A stretch of 64,000 bases of DNA. Origin: Bacillota bacterium. Its GTDB lineage: Bacteria; Bacillota; Bacilli; Paenibacillales; Paenibacillaceae. The notes below the pieces were generated by a model. It ran no database searches. It had not been told where the DNA came from and saw nothing but the letters and a program-made list of their open reading frames with translations. A program made the translations under genes and the position numbers. This document shows, piece by piece, positions 46,388 to 56,000 of the stretch (its first letter is position 1; every line of letters begins with the position of its first letter). The stretch covers positions 1-64,000 of the forward strand of contig JAEZCJ010000223.1 of assembly GCA_023433615.1 (NCBI GenBank), given 5' to 3'.

Positions 46388-46894
46388 ATGGTACAGTTTA
46401 CGATTTGTACGGATAATGCAGGATGGTCGCGGTTCACGGATTTTTATCTGACGCATCGCGATCGCATTATTCCGGGATATCCGGTAATCAAGGCGCTTAT
46501 CGACGTCAAGCATAACGCTTTGCACGGAAGAGGCGCGATTCTGACGGATCCGGCGGGGCGCGTGATCGGGATCGGAGGTTTCGTGCTGGGGCTGTCCGAG
46601 GATAAATTCAGCCATAAAGAAATCGCGGTCCTTACCAACTCTTATTTTCTGGACGAGTACCAGGGCAACCGGACGTTCATGAGAGGTCTGCAGGTGTTGG
46701 CGGAGCAGATGAGGGAGGCCGAGCCGAACGTGCAAGAGGTGCGGATTCCGACGGCAGCGAACAATGCGTACACGAACCGTCTGTACGGGAAGATCGCGGA
46801 CCGCATCCAGGTTCAAGATACGCCCTATGGACCGATCAACGTCTACGCGACAAGTTATGAAGCTTTTGCGGGCTATTGCAGCCGATTCCAATAA
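46388..46894 (+). CDS. GNAT-like protein, paralogue of 45637
   Basis: A 168-residue soluble protein, the same length as the one at 45637 and similar in layout: GRVIGIGGFVLGLSEDKFSHK corresponds to GRVAAVLAYTLGTTEDKYADR, and QEVRIPTAANNAYTNRLYGKIA to REVVFYASNSEANRRLFNKIA. A GNAT-type fold is likely, but its activity is unproven. AAGTAGGTGA precedes the ATG. Its AT-rich promoter region is shared with the divergent micro-ORF. The two paralogues bracket the micro-ORF, which suggests a common pathway. Confidence 0.65.
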   Translation: MVQFTICTDNAGWSRFTDFYLTHRDRIIPGYPVIKALIDVKHNALHGRGAILTDPAGRVIGIGGFVLGLSEDKFSHKEIAVLTNSYFLDEYQGNRTFMRGLQVLAEQMREAEPNVQEVRIPTAANNAYTNRLYGKIADRIQVQDTPYGPINVYATSYEAFAGYCSRFQ

Positions 46895-46922
46895 CGCCTA
46901 GCGGCAGGGAGAAGAAGATCCG

Positions 46923-47204
46923 ATGAAGGCTTATCTGATAGCAAGTCAGATTCTATATGTACTGTGCCTGGCCCCATGGTTCTTGATATGGGGAATCACG
47001 TTCATGGGATTCGCGAACGGCATCAACTGGTTCAGCGTCATGCTCACGGGAGGCATCGGACTGTATCCGATCGCGGTAATCGCCTGTACGATCCTTGCTT
47101 GGAAGTTTCGCACGAAGCGCAGGCGCGCCTCCGTGATCGTCAATCTGGTCCCGATGCTCTGGATCCTTCTTATCATTGTGCCCGTAGTCGCGATCAATCT
47201 GTGA
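46923..47204 (+). CDS. Small three-helix membrane protein
   Basis: 93 residues with three hydrophobic segments (about 5-27, 36-58 and 70-91) and a basic loop KFRTKRRRAS between the second and third. GGGAGAAG precedes the ATG. It lies 28 bp after the GNAT-like gene, probably in the same transcript. No family recognised. Confidence 0.7.
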   Translation: MKAYLIASQILYVLCLAPWFLIWGITFMGFANGINWFSVMLTGGIGLYPIAVIACTILAWKFRTKRRRASVIVNLVPMLWILLIIVPVVAINL

Positions 47205-47222
47205 ACGAACGTAAGGCAATAC

Positions 47223-47262
47223 GGCAAGCCCCCGAATCCGCTTAGGAATCGGGGGCTTGCCT
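47223..47262. terminator. Bidirectional terminator between convergent genes
   Basis: GGCAAGCCCCCGA and TCGGGGGCTTGCC are perfect 13-bp arms separated by 13 bp, lying between the small membrane protein and the convergent ABC exporter genes. Confidence 0.8.
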
Positions 47263-47276
47263 GCCTTATGCCTATC

Positions 47277-49055
47277 TTACACGACTTCCATCTTCTGCGC
47301 CGTGTACAGCCTGTAATACAGTCCGCGCTTCGCGATCAGCTCGTCATGCGAGCCGGCTTCCGCGATGCCCTTATCCGAGACGTACATGATCTTGTCGCAG
47401 TTCCGGACGGTCGACAGCCGATGCGCGATGATGAACGACGTGCGGCCCTTGAGCAGCTCGTTCAAGCCCTGCTGGAGCAGCCGTTCGGTCTTCGCGTCGA
47501 TCGACGAGGTTGCCTCGTCCAGGATCAGGATGCGCGGATTGGCGAGCAGCGTCCGGGCGAACGAGATGAGCTGCCGCTGGCCTTGGGACAGCTTCGAACC
47601 GCGCTCGTTGACCTCGGTCTGGTAGCCATGCTCGAACTCGCGGATGAAGTCGTCGGCGCGCACCGTGCGCGCGGCGGCGATGATCTCATCCTCCGTCGCG
47701 TCCAGCCGCCCGTAGCGGATGTTGTCCATGATCGTCCCCGAGAAAATAAAGCTGTCCTGCAGCATGATCCCCATCTGGCTCCGCAGCGATTGAAGCGTCA
47801 CTTCCGCGATGTCTTCGCCGTCCACCAGGATGCGCCCGCCCGTCACGTCGTAGAAGCGGGAGATCAAGTTGACGATCGTCGTCTTCCCTGCGCCCGTCGG
47901 TCCGACCAGCGCGATGCTCTCGCCGGGCTTCACGTCGAACGACAGCCGCTCCAGAATGTTCACGCCCGTATCGTAGCCGAATGTCACGTTGTCGAACGTC
48001 ACTGCGCCTGCTACCTGCGGAAGTTGACGCGCGCCTGGCGCGTCCTTCACCGTGACCGGCTCGTCCAGCGTCTCGAAGATTCGCTCCAGATAAGCCACGG
48101 AGTTAATGAATTGGTTGTACAAGTTCGATAAGCTCAAGATCGGCTGCCAGAAACGCCAGACGTATGCGCCCATCGCGAGGATGACGCCGAACGACACTTC
48201 TTCCGGTCCGAGCGCAAGCAGGCCGACGACATAGACGAGCGTGGAGACGATCGTTGCCGTGTTATCGACCGTGAACGGAATCAAGCCGTTGAGCGTAACT
48301 GCCCGCATCCATTCTTTGCGGTAATTGAATGCCAGCCGCTCGAAGATCGCTTCGTTGCGTGCTTCGCGCGTGAAGATCTGCGTCACGCCGACGCCGCTGA
48401 TGCTCTCCTGCGTGTAGGCGTTCAAGTTGGAGCTCTTATTGGACACGGCTTGCCATGCTCGCCGCTGCTTCGTCTTGATCAGCAGCATGACGCCGATGAA
48501 GATCGGGATCCCCGTCAGCGTGACGAGCGACAGCCTGACGTCGAGCGCGAACATGAAGGCCGCGATAAAGAGCAAGTTCAGAATTTCGAGGATGAAGTTA
48601 ATGATGCCGTTAGATAGAATATCCGATACCGAGTTGACGTAGTTGACGACGCGGATCAAGATTTTCCCTTGCGGGCGGTCGTCGTAATACTTGAACGGCA
48701 GCGATTGCAGATGCTTGAACAAGTCCGAACGAATCTCGAAGATGATATCTTGACCGACCCGCGTCATGATCCGCCCGCGAATCGCGGCGAGCACGACGCT
48801 GACAACGATCGTGGCGAGCATCAGGCCAGACCAGAGCCATAAGCCGGGTGCATCCTTCTCGGGGATCGTCACGTCGATGACATGCTTCATGATGAGCGGC
48901 GCAGTCAGGCCGATGCCTGCCGACAGGATGCTAAGCACGAGCGCGATAATCATCGGCTTCTGCTGCCGCTTGATGTACACCATTGCCCGTCGGAAATGCT
49001 TAATATCGAACGGGGATTCCAAATTTTCGTCGACGTCGAATTTATTCCTAGCCAC
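47277..49055 (-). CDS. Heterodimeric ABC exporter subunit with intact catalytic Glu
   Basis: A 592-residue half-transporter: six helices (about residues 35-320) and a nucleotide-binding domain with Walker A GPTGAGKTT, the non-canonical signature LSQGQRQL, and Walker B ILILDEATSSID with the catalytic Glu. The partner gene has the opposite pattern, which marks the pair as a heterodimeric multidrug-type exporter (BmrCD, LmrCD or TmrAB class). GTG start with AGGTGGGC upstream. Its start overlaps the end of the partner gene by 8 bp, so the two are co-translated. Substrate unknown; lipids, drugs or peptides are all possible. Confidence 0.92.
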   Translation of the reverse strand: MARNKFDVDENLESPFDIKHFRRAMVYIKRQQKPMIIALVLSILSAGIGLTAPLIMKHVIDVTIPEKDAPGLWLWSGLMLATIVVSVVLAAIRGRIMTRVGQDIIFEIRSDLFKHLQSLPFKYYDDRPQGKILIRVVNYVNSVSDILSNGIINFILEILNLLFIAAFMFALDVRLSLVTLTGIPIFIGVMLLIKTKQRRAWQAVSNKSSNLNAYTQESISGVGVTQIFTREARNEAIFERLAFNYRKEWMRAVTLNGLIPFTVDNTATIVSTLVYVVGLLALGPEEVSFGVILAMGAYVWRFWQPILSLSNLYNQFINSVAYLERIFETLDEPVTVKDAPGARQLPQVAGAVTFDNVTFGYDTGVNILERLSFDVKPGESIALVGPTGAGKTTIVNLISRFYDVTGGRILVDGEDIAEVTLQSLRSQMGIMLQDSFIFSGTIMDNIRYGRLDATEDEIIAAARTVRADDFIREFEHGYQTEVNERGSKLSQGQRQLISFARTLLANPRILILDEATSSIDAKTERLLQQGLNELLKGRTSFIIAHRLSTVRNCDKIMYVSDKGIAEAGSHDELIAKRGLYYRLYTAQKMEVV

Positions 49056-50820
49056 TGCTGCCCACCTGCCTCTCGATGCCTTCGTTCTGCAGCATGAATA
49101 CTTCGTAATAATAGCCCCGCTTCGCGAGCAGCTCGGCGTGCGTGCCTTCCTCGATGACGCGGCCGTTGTCCAGAATGAGGATTCGGTCGGCCTTCGCCGT
49201 TGTGGAGACGCGCTGGGCGATAATGATTTTGGTGCACGGGTGTTCCAGCGTCTCCAGGCTGCGCTGGATATGCTCCTCGGTCTCTAGGTCGACGGCGGAC
49301 GTCGTATCGTCGAGGATCAGGATCGGACGGCGTACCGCCATCGCGCGTGCGAGCGCGATGCGCTGCTTCTGCCCGCCGGACAAGCCGACGCCGCGTTCCC
49401 CGATGATTGTGTCGTAACCTTCAGGCATCCTGCGGATAAAATCATCCGCCGCCGCAAGCCGCGCATACTTCACTGTCTCTTCTTCCGGAAGCTCGGGATC
49501 GCCGAATGCCACGTTGCCGTCGATCGTGTCGGAGAAGAGAAGCACGTCCTGCGTCGCGATGCCGACATTGCCGCGCAGCTCCTCGAGCTTCAGCTTCCGC
49601 ACGTCGACGCCGTCGATTAATACGCTACCAGAATCGACGTCGTAGAACCGCGGAATCAAGTTAACGATCGTTGTCTTGCCTGAACCCGTCGGGCCCATGA
49701 TCGCGAGCGTCTCGCCGGGGTTGAGCGTGAAGCTGACGTCGCTGAGCACAGTGGCACTATCGTACTTGAAGGTGACGCGATCGAATTGGATGCGGCCTTC
49801 GTATCGGCGCTGCGTCGCGCTTGGTGCGTGTTCATTCGCGATTTTCGGCTTGGCGTGGTCAATCTCGACGATCTTCGCCAGACTCGCGAAGAACCTCTGG
49901 AAGTCATTGATGATCATGCCTATATTGCGCAGCGGCTGGGAGACGGCCCAGATTAGCGCCGTGAACGCCGCGAACTCGCCGAACGTGATCCGGCCTTCCA
50001 TGACGAAGAGGCCGCCGACGATCATCAGAATAACGTTGAACGCTTGCGCGAATGTCTCCAGATAAGGGAAATAGTCGAGCCAGACCATCGCGGCGGCCTT
50101 GTTCGCTTGCTGGTAGTTCGCGTTCTTATCCTCGAATTTCTCAATCTCGAACGGCTCGCGCGCGAAAGCTTTGATTACGCGGTTCGCTGCGATATTCTCC
50201 TGGGTGGTCGAATTCAATTGGGAGAGCCGTTCCCGGAGGCTGACGTACATCGGGCGGACGCGCCGCGCGAATAAGTAAGCGATGACGAAAGTCGGCGGCG
50301 CCAGGATGAGCAGCCACCACGTCAAGACAGCGTCGATATAGAAGAAGTATGCAATCGACGCGATGAAGATCGAAAGCGATTCGACGATCGTCTTAATGAT
50401 CCAGGACAGCGAGTGACGGACCATGTCCAAATCGCCTGTCATGCGGGTCATGAGGTCGCCGGTGCGATGCTTGTCGAAGTACTCCTTGTCCTGCTCTTGA
50501 ATCTTGTCGTAGAGATGGATTCGTACCTTGTAAGTCATGTTCTGCGAAGCCCATTCGTATTGCATCATCGTGAGGTAGCCGATTCCCGTCCGCAGCAAGG
50601 CGAAACCGATTAACCCCAAGCAGAGCAGATAGAACAGCCCCCGCTCATCGGTCAGCTTCGCTGCTGCGTCCTCGCCGGTAATGAACGTATCGATAATCCG
50701 TTGGCTGATGTACGGATTGACGATCATTAAGGATGAGCCGACTACCGATAGCAGCAGTGCAATGCAGTAACGCAGGCGGTTGCCCTCCAAGTTGTTCCAC
50801 AGCCATTTCAATTCGAACAC
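49048..50820 (-). CDS. Heterodimeric ABC exporter subunit with degenerate catalytic site
   Basis: A 590-residue half-transporter: six helices (about residues 15-300), Walker A GPTGSGKTT, the canonical signature LSGGQKQR, and Walker B ILILDDTTSAVD, where Asp replaces the catalytic Glu. The switch position reads IAQRV, with Gln for His. These changes create the one degenerate ATP site typical of heterodimeric exporters. GTG start with AGGTGATC 7 bp upstream. It is first in the two-gene operon and divergent from the DrrA-type ATPase gene. Confidence 0.92.
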   Translation of the reverse strand: MFELKWLWNNLEGNRLRYCIALLLSVVGSSLMIVNPYISQRIIDTFITGEDAAAKLTDERGLFYLLCLGLIGFALLRTGIGYLTMMQYEWASQNMTYKVRIHLYDKIQEQDKEYFDKHRTGDLMTRMTGDLDMVRHSLSWIIKTIVESLSIFIASIAYFFYIDAVLTWWLLILAPPTFVIAYLFARRVRPMYVSLRERLSQLNSTTQENIAANRVIKAFAREPFEIEKFEDKNANYQQANKAAAMVWLDYFPYLETFAQAFNVILMIVGGLFVMEGRITFGEFAAFTALIWAVSQPLRNIGMIINDFQRFFASLAKIVEIDHAKPKIANEHAPSATQRRYEGRIQFDRVTFKYDSATVLSDVSFTLNPGETLAIMGPTGSGKTTIVNLIPRFYDVDSGSVLIDGVDVRKLKLEELRGNVGIATQDVLLFSDTIDGNVAFGDPELPEEETVKYARLAAADDFIRRMPEGYDTIIGERGVGLSGGQKQRIALARAMAVRRPILILDDTTSAVDLETEEHIQRSLETLEHPCTKIIIAQRVSTTAKADRILILDNGRVIEEGTHAELLAKRGYYYEVFMLQNEGIERQVGSSG

Positions 50821-51045
50821 TTCTGATCACCTGTTTCTGTTCATTATGTAAATCTAGTTGAGCAACAGTCGTCGATAACGCAAGCAACGTGATTATACAC
50901 CCGTTTCTCACGAGATGATAGATGAAATATAAACGTGTTCTTATAGGAATATGACTATCGTTTTCCATATTGTGACTTAAGTAAATATGCGGCGTCGATT
51001 CGCAGCGGTATAATGAGCGCAAATAGGGATTACGGAGGTGCAACA

Positions 51046-51975
51046 ATGCCGAGCATTATCGAGGTAGAAGGACTAGTGAAACGATACGCCGACTATGCAG
51101 CAGTGAATGGGGTATCGTTCGAGGTGGGGGAATCGTCGTTGTTCGCTTTTCTCGGGCCGAACGGAGCGGGGAAATCGACAACGATCAATATGCTGTGCAC
51201 GCTGCTCGGCAAGACGGCAGGCAGCGTCCGGATCGACGGGCACGAGCTCGGGAAGAACGATGGAGCCATTCGGGAACGAATCGGCGTCGTGTTCCAGGAG
51301 TCGCTGCTGGATGAACTGCTCACGGTGCGGGAAAATCTGCAGGCGCGCGCGAGCTTCTATCGCATGTCGGCGGCCGAGTTCCGGAATCGCCTGACCGAGG
51401 TGGCCGACGTGCTTGGGCTGGGCGAATTTCTGGACCGCCGGTACGGGCAGCTGTCCGGCGGGCAGCGGCGCCGTGCGGACATCGCGCGGGCGCTGATCAA
51501 TGATCCGAGGATACTGTTCCTGGATGAGCCGACAACCGGGCTGGACCCGCAGGCCAGGATGCATGCGTGGGGCACGATCCGGCAGCTGCAGCAGGAGAAG
51601 AAGATGACGGTGTTCCTGACGACGCATTATATGGAAGAAGCCGCGATGGCCGACGATGTCGCGATTATCGACCACGGCAGGATCGTGGCGCAGGGCACGC
51701 CGGCGCAGCTGCGCGTTCAGCACAGCAGCGATCACTTGAAGGTCATGCCGAAGGACGGCGAACGCGAAGCCGTGGTGCGGGCCGTGACGGCAGCAGGGAA
51801 TGAATATGCCGAGGGCGCCGGGGTGCTGGACATTGCCGTGGCGGACAGCATGCAAGGGCTTGCCATGCTGAAGGCGATCGAGCCGCATATCGATCATTTC
51901 GAGATGATCCGAGGGTCGATGGACGATGTATTCTTGAACATTACGGGACGTTCTTTGAGAGAGGGTGGAGAATAG
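51046..51975 (+). CDS. ABC-2 exporter ATPase, DrrA/CcmA type
   Basis: A 309-residue ATPase with Walker A GPNGAGKST, signature LSGGQRRR, Walker B ILFLDEPTTGLD, and the C-terminal region usual for DrrA-like proteins. GGAGGT lies 6 bp before ATG 51046. It energises the permease encoded immediately downstream, since its TAG stop ends where the permease ATG begins. Members of this class export lipids, antibiotics or polysaccharides; nothing here narrows the choice. Confidence 0.93.
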   Translation: MPSIIEVEGLVKRYADYAAVNGVSFEVGESSLFAFLGPNGAGKSTTINMLCTLLGKTAGSVRIDGHELGKNDGAIRERIGVVFQESLLDELLTVRENLQARASFYRMSAAEFRNRLTEVADVLGLGEFLDRRYGQLSGGQRRRADIARALINDPRILFLDEPTTGLDPQARMHAWGTIRQLQQEKKMTVFLTTHYMEEAAMADDVAIIDHGRIVAQGTPAQLRVQHSSDHLKVMPKDGEREAVVRAVTAAGNEYAEGAGVLDIAVADSMQGLAMLKAIEPHIDHFEMIRGSMDDVFLNITGRSLREGGE

Positions 51976-52854
51976 ATGGGCGCAGTCGGACATTTGGTAA
52001 AGCGCAATTTGCTGGTGTTTTTTCGGGATCGGGCAGCGGTATTCTTCTCGTTCTTATCCGTGCTGATCATTATCGGACTGTACGCCTTATTCCTAGCCGA
52101 TATGCAAGTCAGCGGAATCCAAGAACTCGCAGGCGATGTCCCAGGCATCCGGTTCTTGGTAGATTCTTGGATTATGGCCGGTCTGCTTGCCATCAATACG
52201 GTCACGGTCAGCCTCGGGGCGCTGGCAATTATGGTGCGCGACCAGGATAAGAAGGTGCTGCGCGACTTCATGGTCGCTCCCCTCAAGCGGACAGCGATCG
52301 TCGTCAGCTACATTCTGTCGTCGCTTACGATCGGCGGGGTCATCAGCATCGCGGGATTGGTGCTGATGGAAGCCTACATCGTCATCTCGGGCGGCGAGAT
52401 GCTCGGATGGGTGAGCTTGCTTAAGGTGTTGGGCGTGACGCTGCTGAGCTGCCTGACGTCGACTGCGTTGTTGTTCCTCGTCACGACGTTCGTGCGCTCG
52501 ATGTCTGCCTTCTCGACGATCAGCAGCATCGTCGGCACGCTGATCGGTTTCGTCGCCGGCGTGTACGTGCCGATGAGCATGATGCCGGCAGCGGTGCAGA
52601 GCGCGGTGCTGTTCTTCCCGACGACGTATTCGGCGGCGCTGCTCCGGCAGCTCTTCATGGAGAAACCGCTCGAGGACGTGTTCGCGGGGGCGCCGGCCAG
52701 TGCGCTGGCGGATTATCAAGAGGCATTCGGCGTCACCTATAAGCTGGGCGGCGAGACGATCAGCCCGGAGCTGATGTTGGCCATTCTAGTCGGTATGACG
52801 CTACTGCTGATCGCGGCGAGCATCGTGCGTGTGCGGTATTGGCGGTTGGGGTAA
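51976..52854 (+). CDS. ABC-2 type permease
   Basis: A 292-residue membrane protein with six helices (about 22-42, 60-85, 105-130, 140-165, 175-195 and 265-285), an N-terminal amphipathic stretch and the large extracellular loop between helices 5 and 6 usual for ABC-2 permeases. It abuts the ATPase gene with no gap. A terminator follows. Confidence 0.92.
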   Translation: MGAVGHLVKRNLLVFFRDRAAVFFSFLSVLIIIGLYALFLADMQVSGIQELAGDVPGIRFLVDSWIMAGLLAINTVTVSLGALAIMVRDQDKKVLRDFMVAPLKRTAIVVSYILSSLTIGGVISIAGLVLMEAYIVISGGEMLGWVSLLKVLGVTLLSCLTSTALLFLVTTFVRSMSAFSTISSIVGTLIGFVAGVYVPMSMMPAAVQSAVLFFPTTYSAALLRQLFMEKPLEDVFAGAPASALADYQEAFGVTYKLGGETISPELMLAILVGMTLLLIAASIVRVRYWRLG

Positions 52855-52870
52855 GATAGCGATATAGCGG

Positions 52871-52903
52871 TCGGTCAGGAGTTTGTTCCTGGCCGGCTTT
52901 TTT
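52871..52903 (+). terminator. Rho-independent terminator of the DrrAB-type operon
   Basis: A 10-bp stem (52871-52880 with 52887-52896, two wobble pairs) with a GTTTGT loop is followed by CTTTTTT. Confidence 0.85.
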
Positions 52904-53000
52904 CTGTGTGCTCGAGGGCATAGGCGATGAGTCGCAGGAATTGTCATGGCTATGTCGAAATATAGGAGCGACTGACAAGATGTAGGAGGGGCTCTTCGCA

Positions 53001-56000
53001 TTGAGAACGATATTTCGGCTGGCCAAATACCCACTCTTGGGTATATGGGGGATCTTCATGCTAATCGACTTCTTCGATACCGGCAACGGCATCATAGCCG
53101 ACTACGTGAAGCCGTTCAACGACTTCGTCACGACATGGGGCAATAAGCTGCTCGGCTTGTTCTTGTCGGCCGAGACGATCGCAGAATATCATCTGGGCAC
53201 GGTATTGAATATTCTCGTCATGCTGGTCTTGATTCTCTTGTATCCTAAGATCGCCGGGCTCGTGCAACAGATGGCATCCAAGTTCCAAGAGAAGAAGCCG
53301 TATCGCCGGTTCGTCCGCATCCCATACGGTTCGAAGAAAGAGGATGGCATCGTACAGCTGCTGAAAGAAGCGAAGAAAGCGACGCCCGAATTCGTCCACT
53401 ATATGCCGGAACGGGAAGAGAACGCGATGGTTATCCAGCGCCTGGAGCAGCAGAACTTCCACGAGCTCGTCGGCAATTCGGGGAATGGCAAGAGCGTGTC
53501 CGCTTACCAGGTCTGTTATCACTACAGCCGCAAGAATTACAAGACGTATCAATATAAGACCCGAAGCGCCGTCGGCGACAAGGAAGACTCGCTCATCGAG
53601 GAAGAAATCGATGCGCTCTGCAAGTCGGATAAGTATGTGATGCTGCTGGTCGACGATGCGCATCTGCTTCAATCCCGCAAGGAATCGGTCAAGGAACTGC
53701 TCCTGGAGAAGTGCGGGGCGAATCCCAGAATGAAAGTTCTATGGGTGGAGACGACCTTCCACGGCGAACTCGACACTAGCGAGAGCGGGACGGCGGTGAC
53801 TCGACTGGAGTTCGGCAGCTTCCGCAAGGTGCTCGTTCAACACTATCGCGAACACTATAACAAGAAGTTTACGCATGTGCAGTTTGCAATCAGGCAATTG
53901 GAGGAGAATAAGGTGCTCGATCCTTGGCAGTTCAACTTCATTGCAACACAGGCCAACGAGGTATTCGAACAACGAATACGGACGCTGACCGACCTCGAAT
54001 TGCTGACGGTGTACCTGGTATCCAGCTACAGCGTGATGACGGGAGACAAGGCGATTAGCACGGCTGATCTCGTCGGCCGTTTAGAGCGGTTGGCCAAGAC
54101 TCCGGGTTTCGAATTCATAGCGGATAACCGAAGGAAGCATCATTCATTCGACAATCTGGTCGCATACTTGGAGAAGCAAGGCTTGATTAAGATTAACAAC
54201 CGAGACATCCACAGCTTACATTATAATTTCTCAAAGTTCGTCATCGGTATCGCGCTGGACACGGCGCTTGCGCCCATGCTCTTGTCCGCGTACGCCGAAT
54301 GGATCCAAGATTCGCCGTATGCGTTCAAGAACGTACATGCCTACCTGTACGTGCTGGATCGACATGCGGAGCCGTTCCTTCGGCAATGCGAGGACTGGAT
54401 GACCGCCTATGTCGGGCAGCCGGAACCGGATCTTCTATCCGCGTATCCGAAAGTTCTGGATGCGATCGAAGTCTTGTGCCCGGCTGTCTATAGCAATATC
54501 CTCCGCGTCTTGGATGCAGACGCCGTCTGCCGGAGGTTGGAAGCGGTGGATGCGGCTCGTCTGCAAAGCGCAGCCTCCTATATTCGGGGCTTCAAGCGGA
54601 AGGCCGAACTGCTGCTGGCGAATCTGAACGTGCGCGCTGTTGCTGAACGTATCCAACCGATCGGTTCGATCGCGGTCTTCAGGCAGTTGTCCGCCTTCGT
54701 GGATCTGCTCGACGGGAAGAAGAAGCAAGAATTCGTCGACGCGCTGCGGATGGAGGAACTCGTTCACCTCGTGAACGCGATGGAACCGGAACACTTCGGG
54801 GCGGTCGGCGCGCTGATCAAGTCGCTCGGGCCGGGCGGCATCCGGATTCTTCAGCACCCTGACTTGCGGCTGCAGGCTATTGCCAGCGCGGCGAACCGCG
54901 TGAATCTGGAACAGTTCACCGCTTTCGCAAGCTTCTACCATATGCTTGATCCGGCGACGCAGACGGTTCTTTACGACGGTCTCGAGGTCGGTATGTTCAT
55001 TGCGCAGGCGAATCAAGCGACGCCCGACCAATTCGACCATGTGACCTCCGTTCATAAGGGGGTATTTGCCAAAGGGTCTCAGGCTTTCGTGAGCCGCTTG
55101 GACTGGGACCGGATCGCAGCGACGATTCCTCAGATTCAGCAACGCAACCTGCAGCGCTTCGCCAACCTGCTCGAAGCGCTGGGCCCCTATCGGAATTCGC
55201 TGCTCTCCCGAATCGACAAGTACATTTCGCACTTGGCCGGCGTCATCAGCAGCGTGGAGAGCGGGTACTTCTATCAAGCGGGGATAACGCTGGGAATATT
55301 GTCTCCGTCGATGCGGATTCGGTTGCTGCAGGATGCGCAGTTCGATTACGGGGCCATTGCGAGGAGCGCAGGGGCGATGCAGACCGATGAGCTGCAGCAG
55401 TTCTCGACACTGCTCAGCGCGTTAGGGGATGAGAAGCACCGACTGCTCGAGCATCGGGAGTTCCCGATGGAGCGTCTCGCGACGGTCGCGTCGCATGCGA
55501 ATCGGGATAAATTCCAGCAGCTCTCGAACTTGCTCGCTGCACTTGCGCCCTACGACGCGCCATTGCTTACGAGTCCCGGCTTCGACTTCGGCGGAATTGC
55601 CGACAGCGCGAGCCGGGTAACGCCGGACAAATTCCAGCAGCTTGCGAACCTGCTCGATGCGTTGGGGTCGCACAGAGGACTGCTGATCCGGCACCCGAGC
55701 ATGCGCTTGGATCAGGTGAAAACGACGATCGGGACGGTGACGGTTGCCCGGCTGCAGCAATTGGCAGAGTTGTTGAAGTCGTTCGACACGTACCTGCCGA
55801 TGTTGATGGACGAGGCGTGGTTCGAAGCGATCCTTACGCTGCTTCCTGAGACGAACGAGAAGGATGGGCACAAGCTATGCGTCTTAATGCGCGTGCTGCC
55901 CGAAGCGTATCGTGCGCGAATGCTCGACCGGATCTCATTAACGGAGAAGATTGAGTTGAACGATTTCCACTCGAACAACTTATATGTCCTCAGTTCGTGG

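Noticed and set aside
47268..48131. Plus-strand 287-codon frame
   Set aside because: Antisense to the ATPase domain of the ABC exporter; no recognisable protein pattern.
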